DNA of 64,000 nt from Henriciella sp. (lineage in GTDB: Bacteria; Pseudomonadota; Alphaproteobacteria; Caulobacterales; Hyphomonadaceae), in assembly GCA_021776655.1 (NCBI GenBank), contig JAJFFK010000019.1, positions 1 through 64,000 of the forward strand, in the 5' to 3' direction. Positions within the stretch are counted from its first letter, which is position 1. Every line of letters begins with the position of its first letter. This document shows positions 47,262-56,483 of the stretch, one piece after another. Position numbers and translations under genes: made by a program. The notes below the pieces were generated by a model, which was given only the letters and a program-made list of their open reading frames with translations, did no database searches and was not told where the DNA came from.

Positions 47262-48590
47262 CTACCCTAGATCAACTTTGAGAGAGGATATGGCGTGCAC
47301 AAAATTATTTGGTGCTAGCGTCATCTCACCGGTCCATCGGATATCTGGATGGCGTTTCAATATTTCTTGATAGGCGCATTCAAGCTGCATATTCGCAACC
47401 CGCTGCCCCAGACAGACGTGAGGGCCATTGCCAAATGCCAAATGCTCCCTGGCATTTTTGCGCTCAATATCGAACGTGTCCGGGTTTTCGAACTTTGCTG
47501 GATCACGGTTCGCGGCGGCATAATACATCACCACTTTGTCACCCTCAGCCAGCCTTTGCTCACCAAGCTGAGTTTGCGTGGTTACCGTTCGGCGCATGTA
47601 TGTCACGGGACTAACTAAGCGAATGGCCTCATGAACAAAATTTGGAAACAGGTCAGGATTGGCGATCAGTTTGGCCCGCTGTTCAGGGGTCTCAGTCAGC
47701 AATTTCATTGTGCCGGTCAGGGAATTTCGCGTCGTGTCGTTACCAGCGAACACAATTAACAGCCATGACCCATCCAGGAATTCGGGTGACAGAGGCGCGC
47801 CATCAATCTCGACATTGGCGATAGCGCTGAGCAGGTCTTCACGTGGGTTTTTTCGGCGTTCAAGTAACAAGTCTCGGCCATAGTCAAATAGCGCCTGAAT
47901 TTCTCCCAGGAAAGCCATCATGTCTTCCGTCGAGACATTCCCGAGGCCCTCTTGCTGCACCTGATATTGCGAGTTTTCCAAGAAATGCATCCAGTGGACG
48001 AGCTTTGGCCGATCTGCTTCAGGCACACCCAGTATTTCGCATAGAGTGAACAAGGGAAGTTCAGCTGAGAACATGCTGACCATATCAACAATAGGGCCTT
48101 GTGCTTTCATCTCGTCGAGTAATTTGCCGACATAGACTTCCACTTTCTTGCGGAGTTCAGCCACGTAACCGACCCGAAAGAAAGCCATATGCTCCATCCG
48201 AAGGGCGGTATGATGAGGGCGGTCAAGATTGATCAGGGAATTGAGGGATGCCGAGTGCAGTAACGGATGGCGGGGTGCGTCATCCATGCCATAGCTCATC
48301 AATATACCGCCCGCTTGCGAGGAGTAAGTCACCGGGTCGAGTTCAACCTGCTTGATCAAGTCATAGGCTGTTACAGCCCAGAACCCGGCCCCATACTCTT
48401 CTGGATGCCACATGACCGGAGCTTGCTCGCGCATGGTCGAAAAGGCATCGAACGTATAGCCGCCAACACGAGAGAAAACTTCAGGATCGGAGAGGTCGAC
48501 TGGCGGGCTCAACGTATAAGCAGACGGATTGGCAGGACCGGCGGGCGGGCGTTCACTCTGATAGGTATCAGTAATATTCTGCAGCGCCAT
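47262..48590 (-). CDS. Cytochrome P450
   Basis: Heme-thiolate monooxygenase of 442 residues from the ATG at 48590. The heme-binding loop is FGNGPHVCLGQRVANM (Cys ligand near 390), the I-helix oxygen-activation motif is FAGNDTTRNS, the K-helix EAIR (E-x-x-R) is in HEAIRLVSP, and an RTVTTQTQL-type meander follows. Soluble, bacterial CYP101/111-like size with no membrane anchor. Substrate is not deducible and no ferredoxin or reductase gene is adjacent. An open frame upstream to 48623 would add 11 residues. Confidence 0.93.
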   Translation of the reverse strand: MALQNITDTYQSERPPAGPANPSAYTLSPPVDLSDPEVFSRVGGYTFDAFSTMREQAPVMWHPEEYGAGFWAVTAYDLIKQVELDPVTYSSQAGGILMSYGMDDAPRHPLLHSASLNSLINLDRPHHTALRMEHMAFFRVGYVAELRKKVEVYVGKLLDEMKAQGPIVDMVSMFSAELPLFTLCEILGVPEADRPKLVHWMHFLENSQYQVQQEGLGNVSTEDMMAFLGEIQALFDYGRDLLLERRKNPREDLLSAIANVEIDGAPLSPEFLDGSWLLIVFAGNDTTRNSLTGTMKLLTETPEQRAKLIANPDLFPNFVHEAIRLVSPVTYMRRTVTTQTQLGEQRLAEGDKVVMYYAAANRDPAKFENPDTFDIERKNAREHLAFGNGPHVCLGQRVANMQLECAYQEILKRHPDIRWTGEMTLAPNNFVHAISSLKVDLG

Positions 48591-48640
48591 TCTTCCACTC
48601 CATGATGATTGAACCAACCTCAACGAGCGGTAATGCTAGC

Positions 48641-49543
48641 TCACCGTTTCGGCCTGTGAACCCGTGACCTTACGGGAGGCTTGTTTTGTCGTCGCTGAGG
48701 CTCACGTTCAGCTGGTAAAAATTGTTCAGGAATCTTGTCGGACAATGAGTTCCGTAACAGGTTTCCGGGGATTTCCTCGACCGCGCCGGGGCGCAGATCG
48801 CCAAGTTCAAACGGACCATACTGCGTACGAATGAGGCGATTGACTTGCAGTCCGAGGTATTCGAGCGCCTTGCGAACTTCCCGATTTTTGCCTTCAGCTA
48901 GTTCCAAAATAATCCAGTTATTCGTGCCCGTTTCGCGTTCCAGCGTCGCGGTGATTGCGCCAAAACGAGTGCCATCGTCGAGGGTGATGCCATCCTGAAG
49001 TCTATCAAGATCAATTTGGGTGATTTTGCCATGCGCACGGGCGCGGTAGAGGCGCGGCAGGCCGGTTTTGGGCAGCTCCATGGCACGAGCGAGACCGCCA
49101 TCATTGGTCAGAAGAATCAGGCCTTCTGTGTTGAGATCAAGTCGACCAATCGTAACTGTGCGCGGCAGAGCCTTGGACAGTTCATCAAAAATCGTCCGGC
49201 GACCTTCTGGATCACTTGTTGATGTGATCAAGCCTGAGGGTTTGTGATAGCGCCAGACACGCACAGCCTCTGGTGCGCGCACCCGATTGCCGTTGACGCG
49301 GATCTCTTCGCGACCGGTTACCTTGAAGGCTGGGGTCTTGAGTTTTTTGCCATTCACCTGAACCTCGCCGCGTTCAATCATTGCCTCAACTTCTCGGCGG
49401 GATGCGATGCCGGCGCGGGCGAGATACTTGGCGATACGCTCACCCTCGCTCCAGTCAGGAGGCGTGCGTGTGGTGCGTTTTGCGGGGGCGGAGGATTTGC
49501 TCATCCGTCTGGGGCCGCGGTGCGTCTCTCGACGGTCCGTCAT
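48641..49543 (-). CDS. RluB-type 23S rRNA pseudouridine synthase
   Basis: A 300-residue protein of the RsuA/RluB/E/F family, from the ATG at 49543, which has GAGG upstream on the minus strand; the frame extends to 49663 but would overlap the lpxL end. An S4 RNA-binding domain (residues 35-80, ERIAKYLARAGIASRREVEAMIERGEVQVNG) precedes the catalytic domain. The active-site aspartate is in TIGRLDLNTEGLILLTND. A basic C-terminal tail of about 30 residues is probably disordered. It is the last gene of the waaA-lpxK-lpxL operon. Confidence 0.93.
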   Translation of the reverse strand: MTDRRETHRGPRRMSKSSAPAKRTTRTPPDWSEGERIAKYLARAGIASRREVEAMIERGEVQVNGKKLKTPAFKVTGREEIRVNGNRVRAPEAVRVWRYHKPSGLITSTSDPEGRRTIFDELSKALPRTVTIGRLDLNTEGLILLTNDGGLARAMELPKTGLPRLYRARAHGKITQIDLDRLQDGITLDDGTRFGAITATLERETGTNNWIILELAEGKNREVRKALEYLGLQVNRLIRTQYGPFELGDLRPGAVEEIPGNLLRNSLSDKIPEQFLPAEREPQRRQNKPPVRSRVHRPKR

Positions 49544-49634
49544 AGGAAAGTCCTCAATGCTTGCTGGATCAGTAGTCGTGCTGGAAGCAAACGCAAGGAC
49601 CCAGGTGGTTTCCTTAACTTGAAAAGAGGGGGCG

Positions 49635-50615
49635 TCAGGCGTGCTCAGGTGCGTGCATGACACCGGCAGCTTTCCACGTCTCTTTGGGCCAGCGGCGATG
49701 CTGCCAAAACCATTGTGCTGGATTGGCGCGTATCTCGGCCTCGAGGAACGCCGTTATTTTTTCGACACATGCTAACACGTCGGCCTGGGTGTCCCCTGTG
49801 TTCTGCGGCGTAAAAGGTTCATGGATTTCGACTCTGAACCGAGCTGGGCCGGTTCGCCGGGTTGTGACTGGAACGATTGGTACGCCATATTTCAGCGCGA
49901 GACGGGATGGGCCGGGCGCCGTCATTGCCGCATGCCCAAAAAACTCAATTGGCAGGCCTTGATTGAATTTCTGATCATTCAGGACCGCAATTGACCGCTT
50001 CTTAGACAGAGCCCGCATGAGCTCTCTTGTGCCGAGCCCCTTTGGGGTCAGGACGCCTATTCCGTAATCATGCCGGACTTGGTTCAACCGCCGGTCAATA
50101 TGTGGATTGTTCAATGCGCGGTAGGTCACAAGGCAATCGACCGGGCGGTTGCAAATTACCGCAGCCATAATTTCCCAATTGGCGAAATGGCCAGAGATGA
50201 AAACAGCACCAAGGTCAGCATTTTCTATCGCATCGAGGTGTTCGGCCCCGATCACTTCAACCCGGTCGCCAGCATACGGGTTGATGCGCGGAAGATGCGG
50301 GAGTTCGCCAGCGGTTCGTCCAACACTTTCCCAAGCCGCCAGGGCCAGCGCTTTGTGTTCGTCTTCGGACTTTTCGGGGAAGGCGAGACGTAAATTACGT
50401 AGCGATGTCTTGTGTTGTGACATCAATGGTCCGACCTTCTTGATCAACCAGCCAAGAAAATTGGAGGCGCGATCTGGGCCAAGCATTTTCATTGGGCCCC
50501 AATAGATCAGATCCCAAGCCAAGGCTTCAATCCGCCATTGCAAGCGCTGACCAAATGTCGAGCGATTGTCGATATCCCTGGGGCGGACATATTGCTGGTT
50601 CGATGCGTTGGTCAT
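49635..50615 (-). CDS. lpxL: Lipid A lauroyl/acyl transferase (LpxL/HtrB family)
   Basis: Inner-membrane enzyme that adds a secondary acyl chain to Kdo-lipid A. The 326-residue protein has a hydrophobic N-terminal third and the HX4(D/E) catalytic motif HFANWE within FISGHFANWEIM near residue 144. The later RTGPARFRVEIHEPF region belongs to the acyltransferase fold. Its start overlaps the lpxK stop by four bases (50612-50615). The acyl chain length is not predictable. Confidence 0.92.
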   Translation of the reverse strand: MTNASNQQYVRPRDIDNRSTFGQRLQWRIEALAWDLIYWGPMKMLGPDRASNFLGWLIKKVGPLMSQHKTSLRNLRLAFPEKSEDEHKALALAAWESVGRTAGELPHLPRINPYAGDRVEVIGAEHLDAIENADLGAVFISGHFANWEIMAAVICNRPVDCLVTYRALNNPHIDRRLNQVRHDYGIGVLTPKGLGTRELMRALSKKRSIAVLNDQKFNQGLPIEFFGHAAMTAPGPSRLALKYGVPIVPVTTRRTGPARFRVEIHEPFTPQNTGDTQADVLACVEKITAFLEAEIRANPAQWFWQHRRWPKETWKAAGVMHAPEHA

Positions 50616-51610
50616 TCTGGCGTCGTTTTCAACACAGCTTGCAGCAGATTGTCGAGCGCATCTGGCTGTTCGAATTGGATTTTTACAGGTAATGTCAAAA
50701 TACCGACGCGCTGGGACGCATTTAGCCGCGCGAAATCCTTTTCTGTGGTCACCAGGCCCGCACTGTGATCACTGGCGAGCTTGTGCAAATAATCAAGGTT
50801 GCGGTTCGAGTAGACATGATGGTCGTCAAAAGGCACACAATCTTTCACATCGGCACCGATAGCCGTGAGTGTGTCGAAGAATTTTTGTGGTTTTCCAATC
50901 CCAGCAAAGGCAACATAGGGTCCGGCAGGAAGTTCGCGCGCGGGCACGATTGCGGCGTGCAGGATTGGTATAGATGATTGACTGATGCCGTGAGGAATAA
51001 GTCCACCTCCTAAGAGGATAACAGCACTCGCACGCGCAAGACCGGCGCGCACTGGTTCGCGGAGCGGACCTTTGGGAATGACATAGCCGTTTCCAAAAGC
51101 TGCTTCACTATCGACGACGACAAGAGAGAGATCTTTCGACAGGCCGGGATTTTGGTGACCGTCATCCATGATAATGACGTCAACGCCATCTCGGCTCATC
51201 TCCAGGCCAGCCTCGGCGCGGTCGCCGCCGATCCAGGTTTCACCTGTGTGGGACAGCATGATCGGCTCATCACCAACATCGCGGGCTGAGTGGATCTCCG
51301 GATCGACCTTGAGGGGACCCTTCAGGCGGCCGCCATAGCCGCGCGACAGCGTTGCCACTCGTACGCCATACATGGCTGAAATATGCGCGCGCAAGAGCGC
51401 AACAACAGGGCTTTTGCCAACCCCGCCAGCGGTGATATTTCCGACACAAATGACTTTGGCATCAACAGTTAAAGGTGACGTCCTGGCCAAACGTTGCGCT
51501 GTGATTGCGGCGTACACCCATGCGAACGGCGTCAACAATACTCGTGTTAGGGGCGCGGCCTCACGGGATCTAGGATCGAGACCTGCCGACCAGAAATAGG
51601 GTGCCTTCAC
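50612..51610 (-). CDS. lpxK: Tetraacyldisaccharide 4'-kinase
   Basis: Phosphorylates the 4' position of the lipid A disaccharide, giving lipid IVA. The 332-residue protein has an N-terminal membrane-associating helix and the P-loop GNITAGGVGKSPVV near residues 57-70, with IIMDDGHQNPG as the DDGxQ acid/base region. Overlaps waaA and lpxL by four bases each, a tightly packed operon. Confidence 0.95.
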   Translation of the reverse strand: MKAPYFWSAGLDPRSREAAPLTRVLLTPFAWVYAAITAQRLARTSPLTVDAKVICVGNITAGGVGKSPVVALLRAHISAMYGVRVATLSRGYGGRLKGPLKVDPEIHSARDVGDEPIMLSHTGETWIGGDRAEAGLEMSRDGVDVIIMDDGHQNPGLSKDLSLVVVDSEAAFGNGYVIPKGPLREPVRAGLARASAVILLGGGLIPHGISQSSIPILHAAIVPARELPAGPYVAFAGIGKPQKFFDTLTAIGADVKDCVPFDDHHVYSNRNLDYLHKLASDHSAGLVTTEKDFARLNASQRVGILTLPVKIQFEQPDALDNLLQAVLKTTPE

Positions 51611-52884
51611 TGCGCCCCCTCAATCCCAACGAGCAAGGGCTTCAATGCCGCGAGCGTCAATTGCATCGGTCCGTAGGCATTGTCTTCGAGCTGTTGCACC
51701 AGCGCGCTGTCGGGCTTTGCTAGCGGATAGGCTGTGGTAAATTCGGCAACTGAATTTACGATGGTCAGGGCACCGTTCTTTATTAATGGCTCAACCACAT
51801 CCTCGAAATTGAACAGGCTGGGCCCCGTCATGACGGGTTTAGACAGGCGCAACGGCTCAAGCGGATTGTGCCCACCGACGCCAGGTGTGTGGCCACCGCC
51901 TAGATAGACGGTGTCAGATAAGTGAAACCATAATCCCATCTCGCCCATTGTATCGGCGAGGAGGATATCGGTGCCTTGGCTAATCGCTTCTTCTCGACTG
52001 CGCCGTGCGTAGGTCAAGCTGCTGCATTTCAGCAGGCTTTCGATTGCATCGCCGCGCTCAGGGTGGCGCGGAGCAATAATGATGAAGGGGCGCGCAGGCA
52101 GCTTGATCACGGCGTCAAGGACAATCGCTTCCTCGCCCTCATGCGTAGAGGCGGCGAGTAGAACAGATCTGCCTGCAAGTTGTTTGCGAAACGTTTGAAG
52201 CTCTGTTTTGTCAACTCTAGGGGGGGGCAGGGCAGATTTCAGGTTTCCAACACAGGTTACGTCGTGCCCCCTGATATCAGACAATCCGATCGCGGTTTTC
52301 TTGTCGCTGGCCAGCAGAAGCGTGAAACGTCCAAAAACAGCCTTCGCTGTTCGCGGCCATTGGCGCCATCCGGAAATTGATTTTTCGGTCATGCGGGCAT
52401 TGATCAGAGCAGCTGGAATATCGCGCCTTTTCAACTCCAACAGCAGGTTTGGCCAGATTTCACCTTCTGCGAAAATGGCGAGTGAAGGTCGCCAATGCTG
52501 AACGAAACGGCGGGCTGCCAATGGCGTATCCACAGGTGCCATCTGTTGTAGTGTCCAGACATCAGCGAGCGATTGTTCTGCTTCAATATATGCATTGATG
52601 CGGTCAGCCCCGGTTAGCGTTTGGCAGGTGAAGAGTATATTTGTATGTGTGCCGCCGGCGTGAATGGATTTTGCCAATTCGAGCAATAGCAAACTTTCAC
52701 CAACGCTTGCTGCATGAAACCATATCAGTTGACCATCAGGGCGACTGGGTAGGGTTTTTGCTAAACGCTCATTGATTCGGCGTGAATTTTCTTTTCCCCG
52801 CAATGCGCGTCGGCGAAATATGATTCCAGCGAACGGCGCCGCGCACCATGTTACAAATCTATAGAGAAACAGTCCAAGACGCAT
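51607..52884 (-). CDS. waaA: 3-deoxy-D-manno-octulosonic acid transferase (Kdo transferase)
   Basis: GT30 enzyme that adds Kdo to lipid IVA. The 425-residue protein has an N-terminal membrane anchor (LGLFLYRFVTWCAAPFAGIIF) and the catalytic Glu in IFAEGEIWPNLLLELKRR. The C-terminal GHNPLEPLRLSKPVMTGPSLFNF segment is the nucleotide-sugar-binding region. Alphaproteobacterial WaaA may add one or two Kdo residues. First gene of waaA-lpxK-lpxL-rluB. Confidence 0.95.
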   Translation of the reverse strand: MRLGLFLYRFVTWCAAPFAGIIFRRRALRGKENSRRINERLAKTLPSRPDGQLIWFHAASVGESLLLLELAKSIHAGGTHTNILFTCQTLTGADRINAYIEAEQSLADVWTLQQMAPVDTPLAARRFVQHWRPSLAIFAEGEIWPNLLLELKRRDIPAALINARMTEKSISGWRQWPRTAKAVFGRFTLLLASDKKTAIGLSDIRGHDVTCVGNLKSALPPPRVDKTELQTFRKQLAGRSVLLAASTHEGEEAIVLDAVIKLPARPFIIIAPRHPERGDAIESLLKCSSLTYARRSREEAISQGTDILLADTMGEMGLWFHLSDTVYLGGGHTPGVGGHNPLEPLRLSKPVMTGPSLFNFEDVVEPLIKNGALTIVNSVAEFTTAYPLAKPDSALVQQLEDNAYGPMQLTLAALKPLLVGIEGAQ

Positions 52885-52953
52885 ACGGCCTTATACGGTG
52901 TAGAAATCCATTCGCCAGCCACCGGCACAGCAAATCGGATTTTGTCAAATTGA

Positions 52954-53094
52954 CTATCGCGCCAGTAGTGAAAAGTGAGAGACTGGGTTAGCCTCATCAC
53001 GGCGATCATTGTCAGCAGGCTTCTCAGAGAACCCGAGCCAACTCAAAACCACAACGACCATTACATTTCTCAAGGCGGCTAAAAACTTGATCAT
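52954..53094 (-). CDS. Possible 46-residue single-pass membrane protein
   Basis: A short frame with ATG 53094, preceded by GAGGG on the minus strand with proper spacing. It encodes a helix of hydrophobic residues (AALRNVMVVVVLSWLGF, about 6-22) and a charged tail. I know no family for it. It lies upstream of waaA, separated by 69 bases. Small ORFs like this are often artefacts, but start signal and helix make it a fair candidate. No support beyond that. Confidence 0.4.
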   Translation of the reverse strand: MIKFLAALRNVMVVVVLSWLGFSEKPADNDRRDEANPVSHFSLLAR

Positions 53095-53243
53095 AACACC
53101 CTCAGTTGGTTCCGGGCGGACGATCCGCTCCTGCTGTTCGCTATATACCATATAGTCGAGATTATGGTGAATTGTTAGTAAGAAATGGCACTATTGTGAT
53201 AGCTGCGACAGTTATGTAGCAAGAATCAGTGTGATGTTCGCCC

Positions 53244-53618
53244 ATGAAAATTGATTTGCAGCATTTACTCGCGATGGCGGGGGGCGATCCTGAACTCGCT
53301 GATGAGGTTCTGGACATCTTCCGTGGGCAGGCTGAGACGTGGGGGCGGATGCTGGATGCCTCATTGCCTGAAGCGCAATGGGCCGATGCTGTGCACACAT
53401 TGAAAGGTGCAGCGCTGAGCATTGGCGCTCATGAATTTGCCGAAATATGCAAAACGGCCGAAACCCTTGGCCGATCAGGGCAGGTGACCAGGGTAAGTGC
53501 GGCCACCGCAATTTCGGATGTTAAAACGGGTTTGGTTGAGACAATTGAGGCCTGCGCCAGAGCGAGTTACGCTTTATCCAAGCCGGGGCTACGGGCGTCG
53601 AAGGCAGCAAATTCATAG
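53244..53618 (+). CDS. Hpt (histidine phosphotransfer) domain protein
   Basis: A 124-residue protein consisting of a single Hpt domain: the phosphoacceptor histidine is in HTLKGAALSIGAHEFAEI (residues 52-69), the canonical HxLKG motif on helix 2. Such free Hpt proteins shuttle phosphate between hybrid histidine kinases and response regulators. In Caulobacter ChpT is longer, so this is not ChpT. Its kinase and regulator are not in the window. Its 3' end overlaps the opposite-strand chorismate mutase gene by 52 bases. Confidence 0.88.
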   Translation: MKIDLQHLLAMAGGDPELADEVLDIFRGQAETWGRMLDASLPEAQWADAVHTLKGAALSIGAHEFAEICKTAETLGRSGQVTRVSAATAISDVKTGLVETIEACARASYALSKPGLRASKAANS

Positions 53619-53911
53619 GCAATGCACCGATCAATCAGTGTTCGCCAGACCGGTTCAGCTATTGCCGCAGATAGGCCCTGTTTGGCGGCTTCTTCCAGAA
53701 CTTTGGTGATTACATCTTCAATTCGATCGCGATCCAGGACCGCCTTTCGGTGACCTTTAATCCGGGCGGCTGCATCCATGAAGGATTGGCGTTCGACCAG
53801 CAATGCTATCAACTCTCGATCCAGACGATCAATCTCGTGACGAACATCGACCATCGTTTCTGCGGTTACAGCGGTATGGCGTTTCAGTAGGTCAACTGTG
53901 GGGCAGCTCAT
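53567..53911 (-). CDS. Chorismate mutase (AroQ class)
   Basis: Catalyses the rearrangement of chorismate to prephenate for phenylalanine and tyrosine synthesis. The 114-residue, all-helical domain has the AroQ pattern: VRHEIDRLDRELIALLVERQ with the first Arg, then a second Arg and Lys in AAARIKGHRKAVLDRDR, plus a C-terminal helix containing the R near residue 90. It is a stand-alone domain, so pheA function elsewhere is separate. An isochorismate pyruvate-lyase relative cannot be excluded. It shares 52 bases of 3' coding sequence with the Hpt gene. Confidence 0.88.
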   Translation of the reverse strand: MSCPTVDLLKRHTAVTAETMVDVRHEIDRLDRELIALLVERQSFMDAAARIKGHRKAVLDRDRIEDVITKVLEEAAKQGLSAAIAEPVWRTLIDRCIAYEFAAFDARSPGLDKA

Positions 53912-54041
53912 GACGGCTCTTTCATTCGGCTATACCGGCGATATGGGCCAGCATAGCAGACGTTGACATGTGGTGCGCTGACGCGGCTGCAATAAAGCAC
54001 CGTGCTGATATAGCGGGCGCTATACTCGGAAAATCTGGAAA

Positions 54042-55805
54042 TCAGCGCTCAATCATGGCCGGGAGTCTGGCTTGAAGTTGGCCAGATTGAGTTGATTCGA
54101 ATTCTTCCAGTAAAGCCTGCATGCGTGGGTCGGCCATGATCTCGGATAATTGGCTAAGCGCCGAGAGGTCTGCAGATGAGGCTGAGGAAAACGACCCGCC
54201 AAAAGGAAAGCCGGATGAATTCCTTGGGTACATCAATAAACGAACGTCTGAGTCTGGCTCAATTTTCGCGAACTCGCGGGCCTTTTCAATAGCAGCAATG
54301 AGACCGCCAAGTTCATCAACCAGGCCTTGTTCAAATGCGTCTTCGCCGCTCCAAACTCGGCCACGAGCCCGTTCGTGGACTTCTTCTATAGTCATTCCGC
54401 GACCTTCTGAGACCAAAAGAAGGAACCGATCATAGCCACGCTTCAGCCAGTCTTGAAGCCGTACATGCTGTTCCTCCGTAAACACGTCTGCTGAAGTCAG
54501 AGCACCGGAGAAAGGCCCACCGACACTGATCGTGCGAACATTCACGCCGATCTGGGCGAGGCCTTCCGCAAACGCCATCTTGCCGCCATATATCCCGATT
54601 GATCCGGTGATGGTTGTGCGATTAGCAATAATCCAGTCAGCGCCAGTCGCAACATAGTAGCCACCCGATGCTGCAACTGAACCCATGGAGACCACGACTG
54701 GCTTGTTATACTTTGTTTTCGCAAGCTCGATGGCATTCCAGATTTGATCTGAAGCAACAGGCGACCCTCCTGGGCTGTCTACCCGAAACACAATTGCTTC
54801 AACACTCTCGTTTTCCGCAGCTTCTATAATCGCGGCGGATATCGTGTCGGATGACATACCTGCACCGCCATTAGAGAATGGACTCTCATCCGCCCAGCCT
54901 GTGGTGATCGGGCCTTCCCCGCCAACAATCGCAATTACAGGTGAGGAAAATGCGCTGCTAGGCGGGATGTAGGCGGCCATATCGACAAAGCCGACATCTT
55001 CACCTGCCCGTTCATAGATCGCAGCCACAGCGCTACGCGGCCATCCCATGTGATCGGCAAGTTGCAATTCGACAAGGCGCTCTGCATTGAGCGGGCTTGA
55101 TTCAAGAGCGAGGCGCGCATCTTCCATGCTGATCCCACGGTCCTCTGCGATGTCGATAAGCGACACCGTCCAAACTGATTCGGCGAGTTGGGTCATCGCT
55201 TCGCGGTGAGGTTCAGTATAGTCTGTTTCTTTGTAGCCATTAGGTGAGTTCTTGTATTCATAAAGCGCTTCAATTTGTGGTGTGATTGAGAGCCGATCGA
55301 GCAGGCCCTTCATGAACATGGTTTCAAATGTGATCCCACCAGCAATAATTTCGCTGCCTGGCTGAACCCATAATTCGTCAGCCGCCGCAAGCGCTCGGTA
55401 ACCTGACGGTCCTCCACCATACGAACCTTGACTGTGAGCGATGACAAATTTATCCGCCGCCTGCAGCTTCAGGAACGCTGCGCGTAACTCTTCGGCGCGA
55501 GATGAGCCGATGCCAAACTCGCTAGCGCGTATATATACGCCTTTAACCCGGTCATCGTCCACGGCAGCATCAAGCTTGGTTAAAGCATCCAGGAACCCTT
55601 GCTGACCGAAAAAAGCCGACAGCCCACCTGTCGGCGCTTGATCAGGCAATTGGTCTCGTAGGTCGAGCGTGAGAACCATATCATCTGGCAGCTTCTCGGG
55701 TTGCCCGAGGCCTCCCAAGGCGGACATGCCTATGAAGATCATCAGGACAATTGCCAGGATGGTACCGAGAATTGCGCCGCCAAGCGCTAGGAAAAATATT
55801 TTCAT
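54042..55805 (-). CDS. sppA: Signal peptide peptidase SppA, 67K type
   Basis: Membrane-bound Ser/Lys protease that degrades cleaved signal peptides. The 587-residue protein has one N-terminal membrane helix (residues 3-27). The duplicated SppA fold is present: first domain with the catalytic lysine in ALYEYKNSPNGYKETD (near 205), second with the nucleophile in GSVAASGGYYVATGADWIIANRTTITGSIGIYG (near 390). Length is typical of the long form. It is isolated from neighbours by 130 and 237 bases. Confidence 0.95.
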   Translation of the reverse strand: MKIFFLALGGAILGTILAIVLMIFIGMSALGGLGQPEKLPDDMVLTLDLRDQLPDQAPTGGLSAFFGQQGFLDALTKLDAAVDDDRVKGVYIRASEFGIGSSRAEELRAAFLKLQAADKFVIAHSQGSYGGGPSGYRALAAADELWVQPGSEIIAGGITFETMFMKGLLDRLSITPQIEALYEYKNSPNGYKETDYTEPHREAMTQLAESVWTVSLIDIAEDRGISMEDARLALESSPLNAERLVELQLADHMGWPRSAVAAIYERAGEDVGFVDMAAYIPPSSAFSSPVIAIVGGEGPITTGWADESPFSNGGAGMSSDTISAAIIEAAENESVEAIVFRVDSPGGSPVASDQIWNAIELAKTKYNKPVVVSMGSVAASGGYYVATGADWIIANRTTITGSIGIYGGKMAFAEGLAQIGVNVRTISVGGPFSGALTSADVFTEEQHVRLQDWLKRGYDRFLLLVSEGRGMTIEEVHERARGRVWSGEDAFEQGLVDELGGLIAAIEKAREFAKIEPDSDVRLLMYPRNSSGFPFGGSFSSASSADLSALSQLSEIMADPRMQALLEEFESTQSGQLQARLPAMIER

Positions 55806-56002
55806 CTATTTGGACTCCAGAAGATGTTTATCGGATAACGATATGTAGCGTTACCGCGCCTTTGTCAAAAATTTATGTCTGTTACCTAATAATTTTTGCA
55901 TTTCCATGAACCTGCTTTGATGAATTCCCTTGTTCCCTTTACCTGAGTATTTGCGACTGAGATGAAGACTTCAGGGACACTGCCGAAGGATGAAATTGGG
56001 TG

Positions 56003-56031
56003 TTGCATGGGGTGTGTGGATTGGCTATGTC
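56003..56031 (+). promoter_or_regulatory. Candidate sigma70 promoter of the tRNA-Gln gene
   Basis: TTGCAT (56003-56008) is followed after 17 bases by TATGTC (56026-56031), and the predicted start point is just before the mature tRNA at 56043. It is a moderate match; strong growth-rate-dependent promoters of stable RNAs usually look like this. Confidence 0.45.
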
Positions 56032-56042
56032 CCCGCTTCAGT

Positions 56043-56117
56043 TGGGGTGTCGCCAAGTGGTAAGGCACCGGTTTTTGGTATCGGCATTCCCAGGTTCGAA
56101 TCCTGGCACCCCAGCCA
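56043..56117 (+). tRNA. tRNA-Gln (UUG anticodon)
   Basis: The acceptor stem TGGGGTG (56043-56049) pairs with CACCCCA (56107-56113), followed by discriminator G and genomic CCA (56115-56117). The D arm lies near 56052-56066. The anticodon stem is CCGGT/ATCGG, with loop TTTTGGT placing the anticodon TTG at 56075-56077. The TPsiC arm has the expected GGTTCGAATCC. Gln tRNA with UUG reads CAA and, by wobble, CAG. It is an isolated gene between sppA and the TonB cluster; no attachment-site features were seen. Confidence 0.97.
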
Positions 56118-56483
56118 CACTCTTTCACTGTCCTCGTTTCTTAGCTTGCCAGCCCGACTCAGAAAGTGTAATATAGTTACAGTAACGTCTTGTTTATGAC
56201 TCATTTCTGAATGAGCGTTTGACAAGCGGTAATGCATTTTGCACAGGTAGTCGTGTGCGTATTAAAGAATGGTCACGACGTGGCTTGGTGCGCGTGTAGA
56301 GAAAGCGGCAAACGCTTCGATAATTCAGGGGAGAGGCGGGCTTGGCCCGACCCTCACTTCACTAACGGGTGTGTGTGTCCCGATAAGTTGTAGTGCGGCC
56401 ATTCGTTCGCGCCGCATACTGTTAACAAGTTTTAGTACGGTCATGAAGGCCGTGCACTATTCGGAGAGTGAGAGGCAGACTTC
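56118..56483 (+). promoter_or_regulatory. Leader region of the TonB/ExbB cluster
   Basis: A gene-free stretch of 366 bases between the tRNA and the DUF3450 gene. It contains a perfect TTGACA at 56219-56224 but no good -10 at the right distance, an 11-base dyad GTTACAGTAAC at 56176-56186, and partial complementarity between the sequence near 56390-56400 and 56440-56455. It probably holds the promoter and a regulator site of the cluster. The short open frame at 56269-56487 has no convincing features. Confidence 0.35.
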
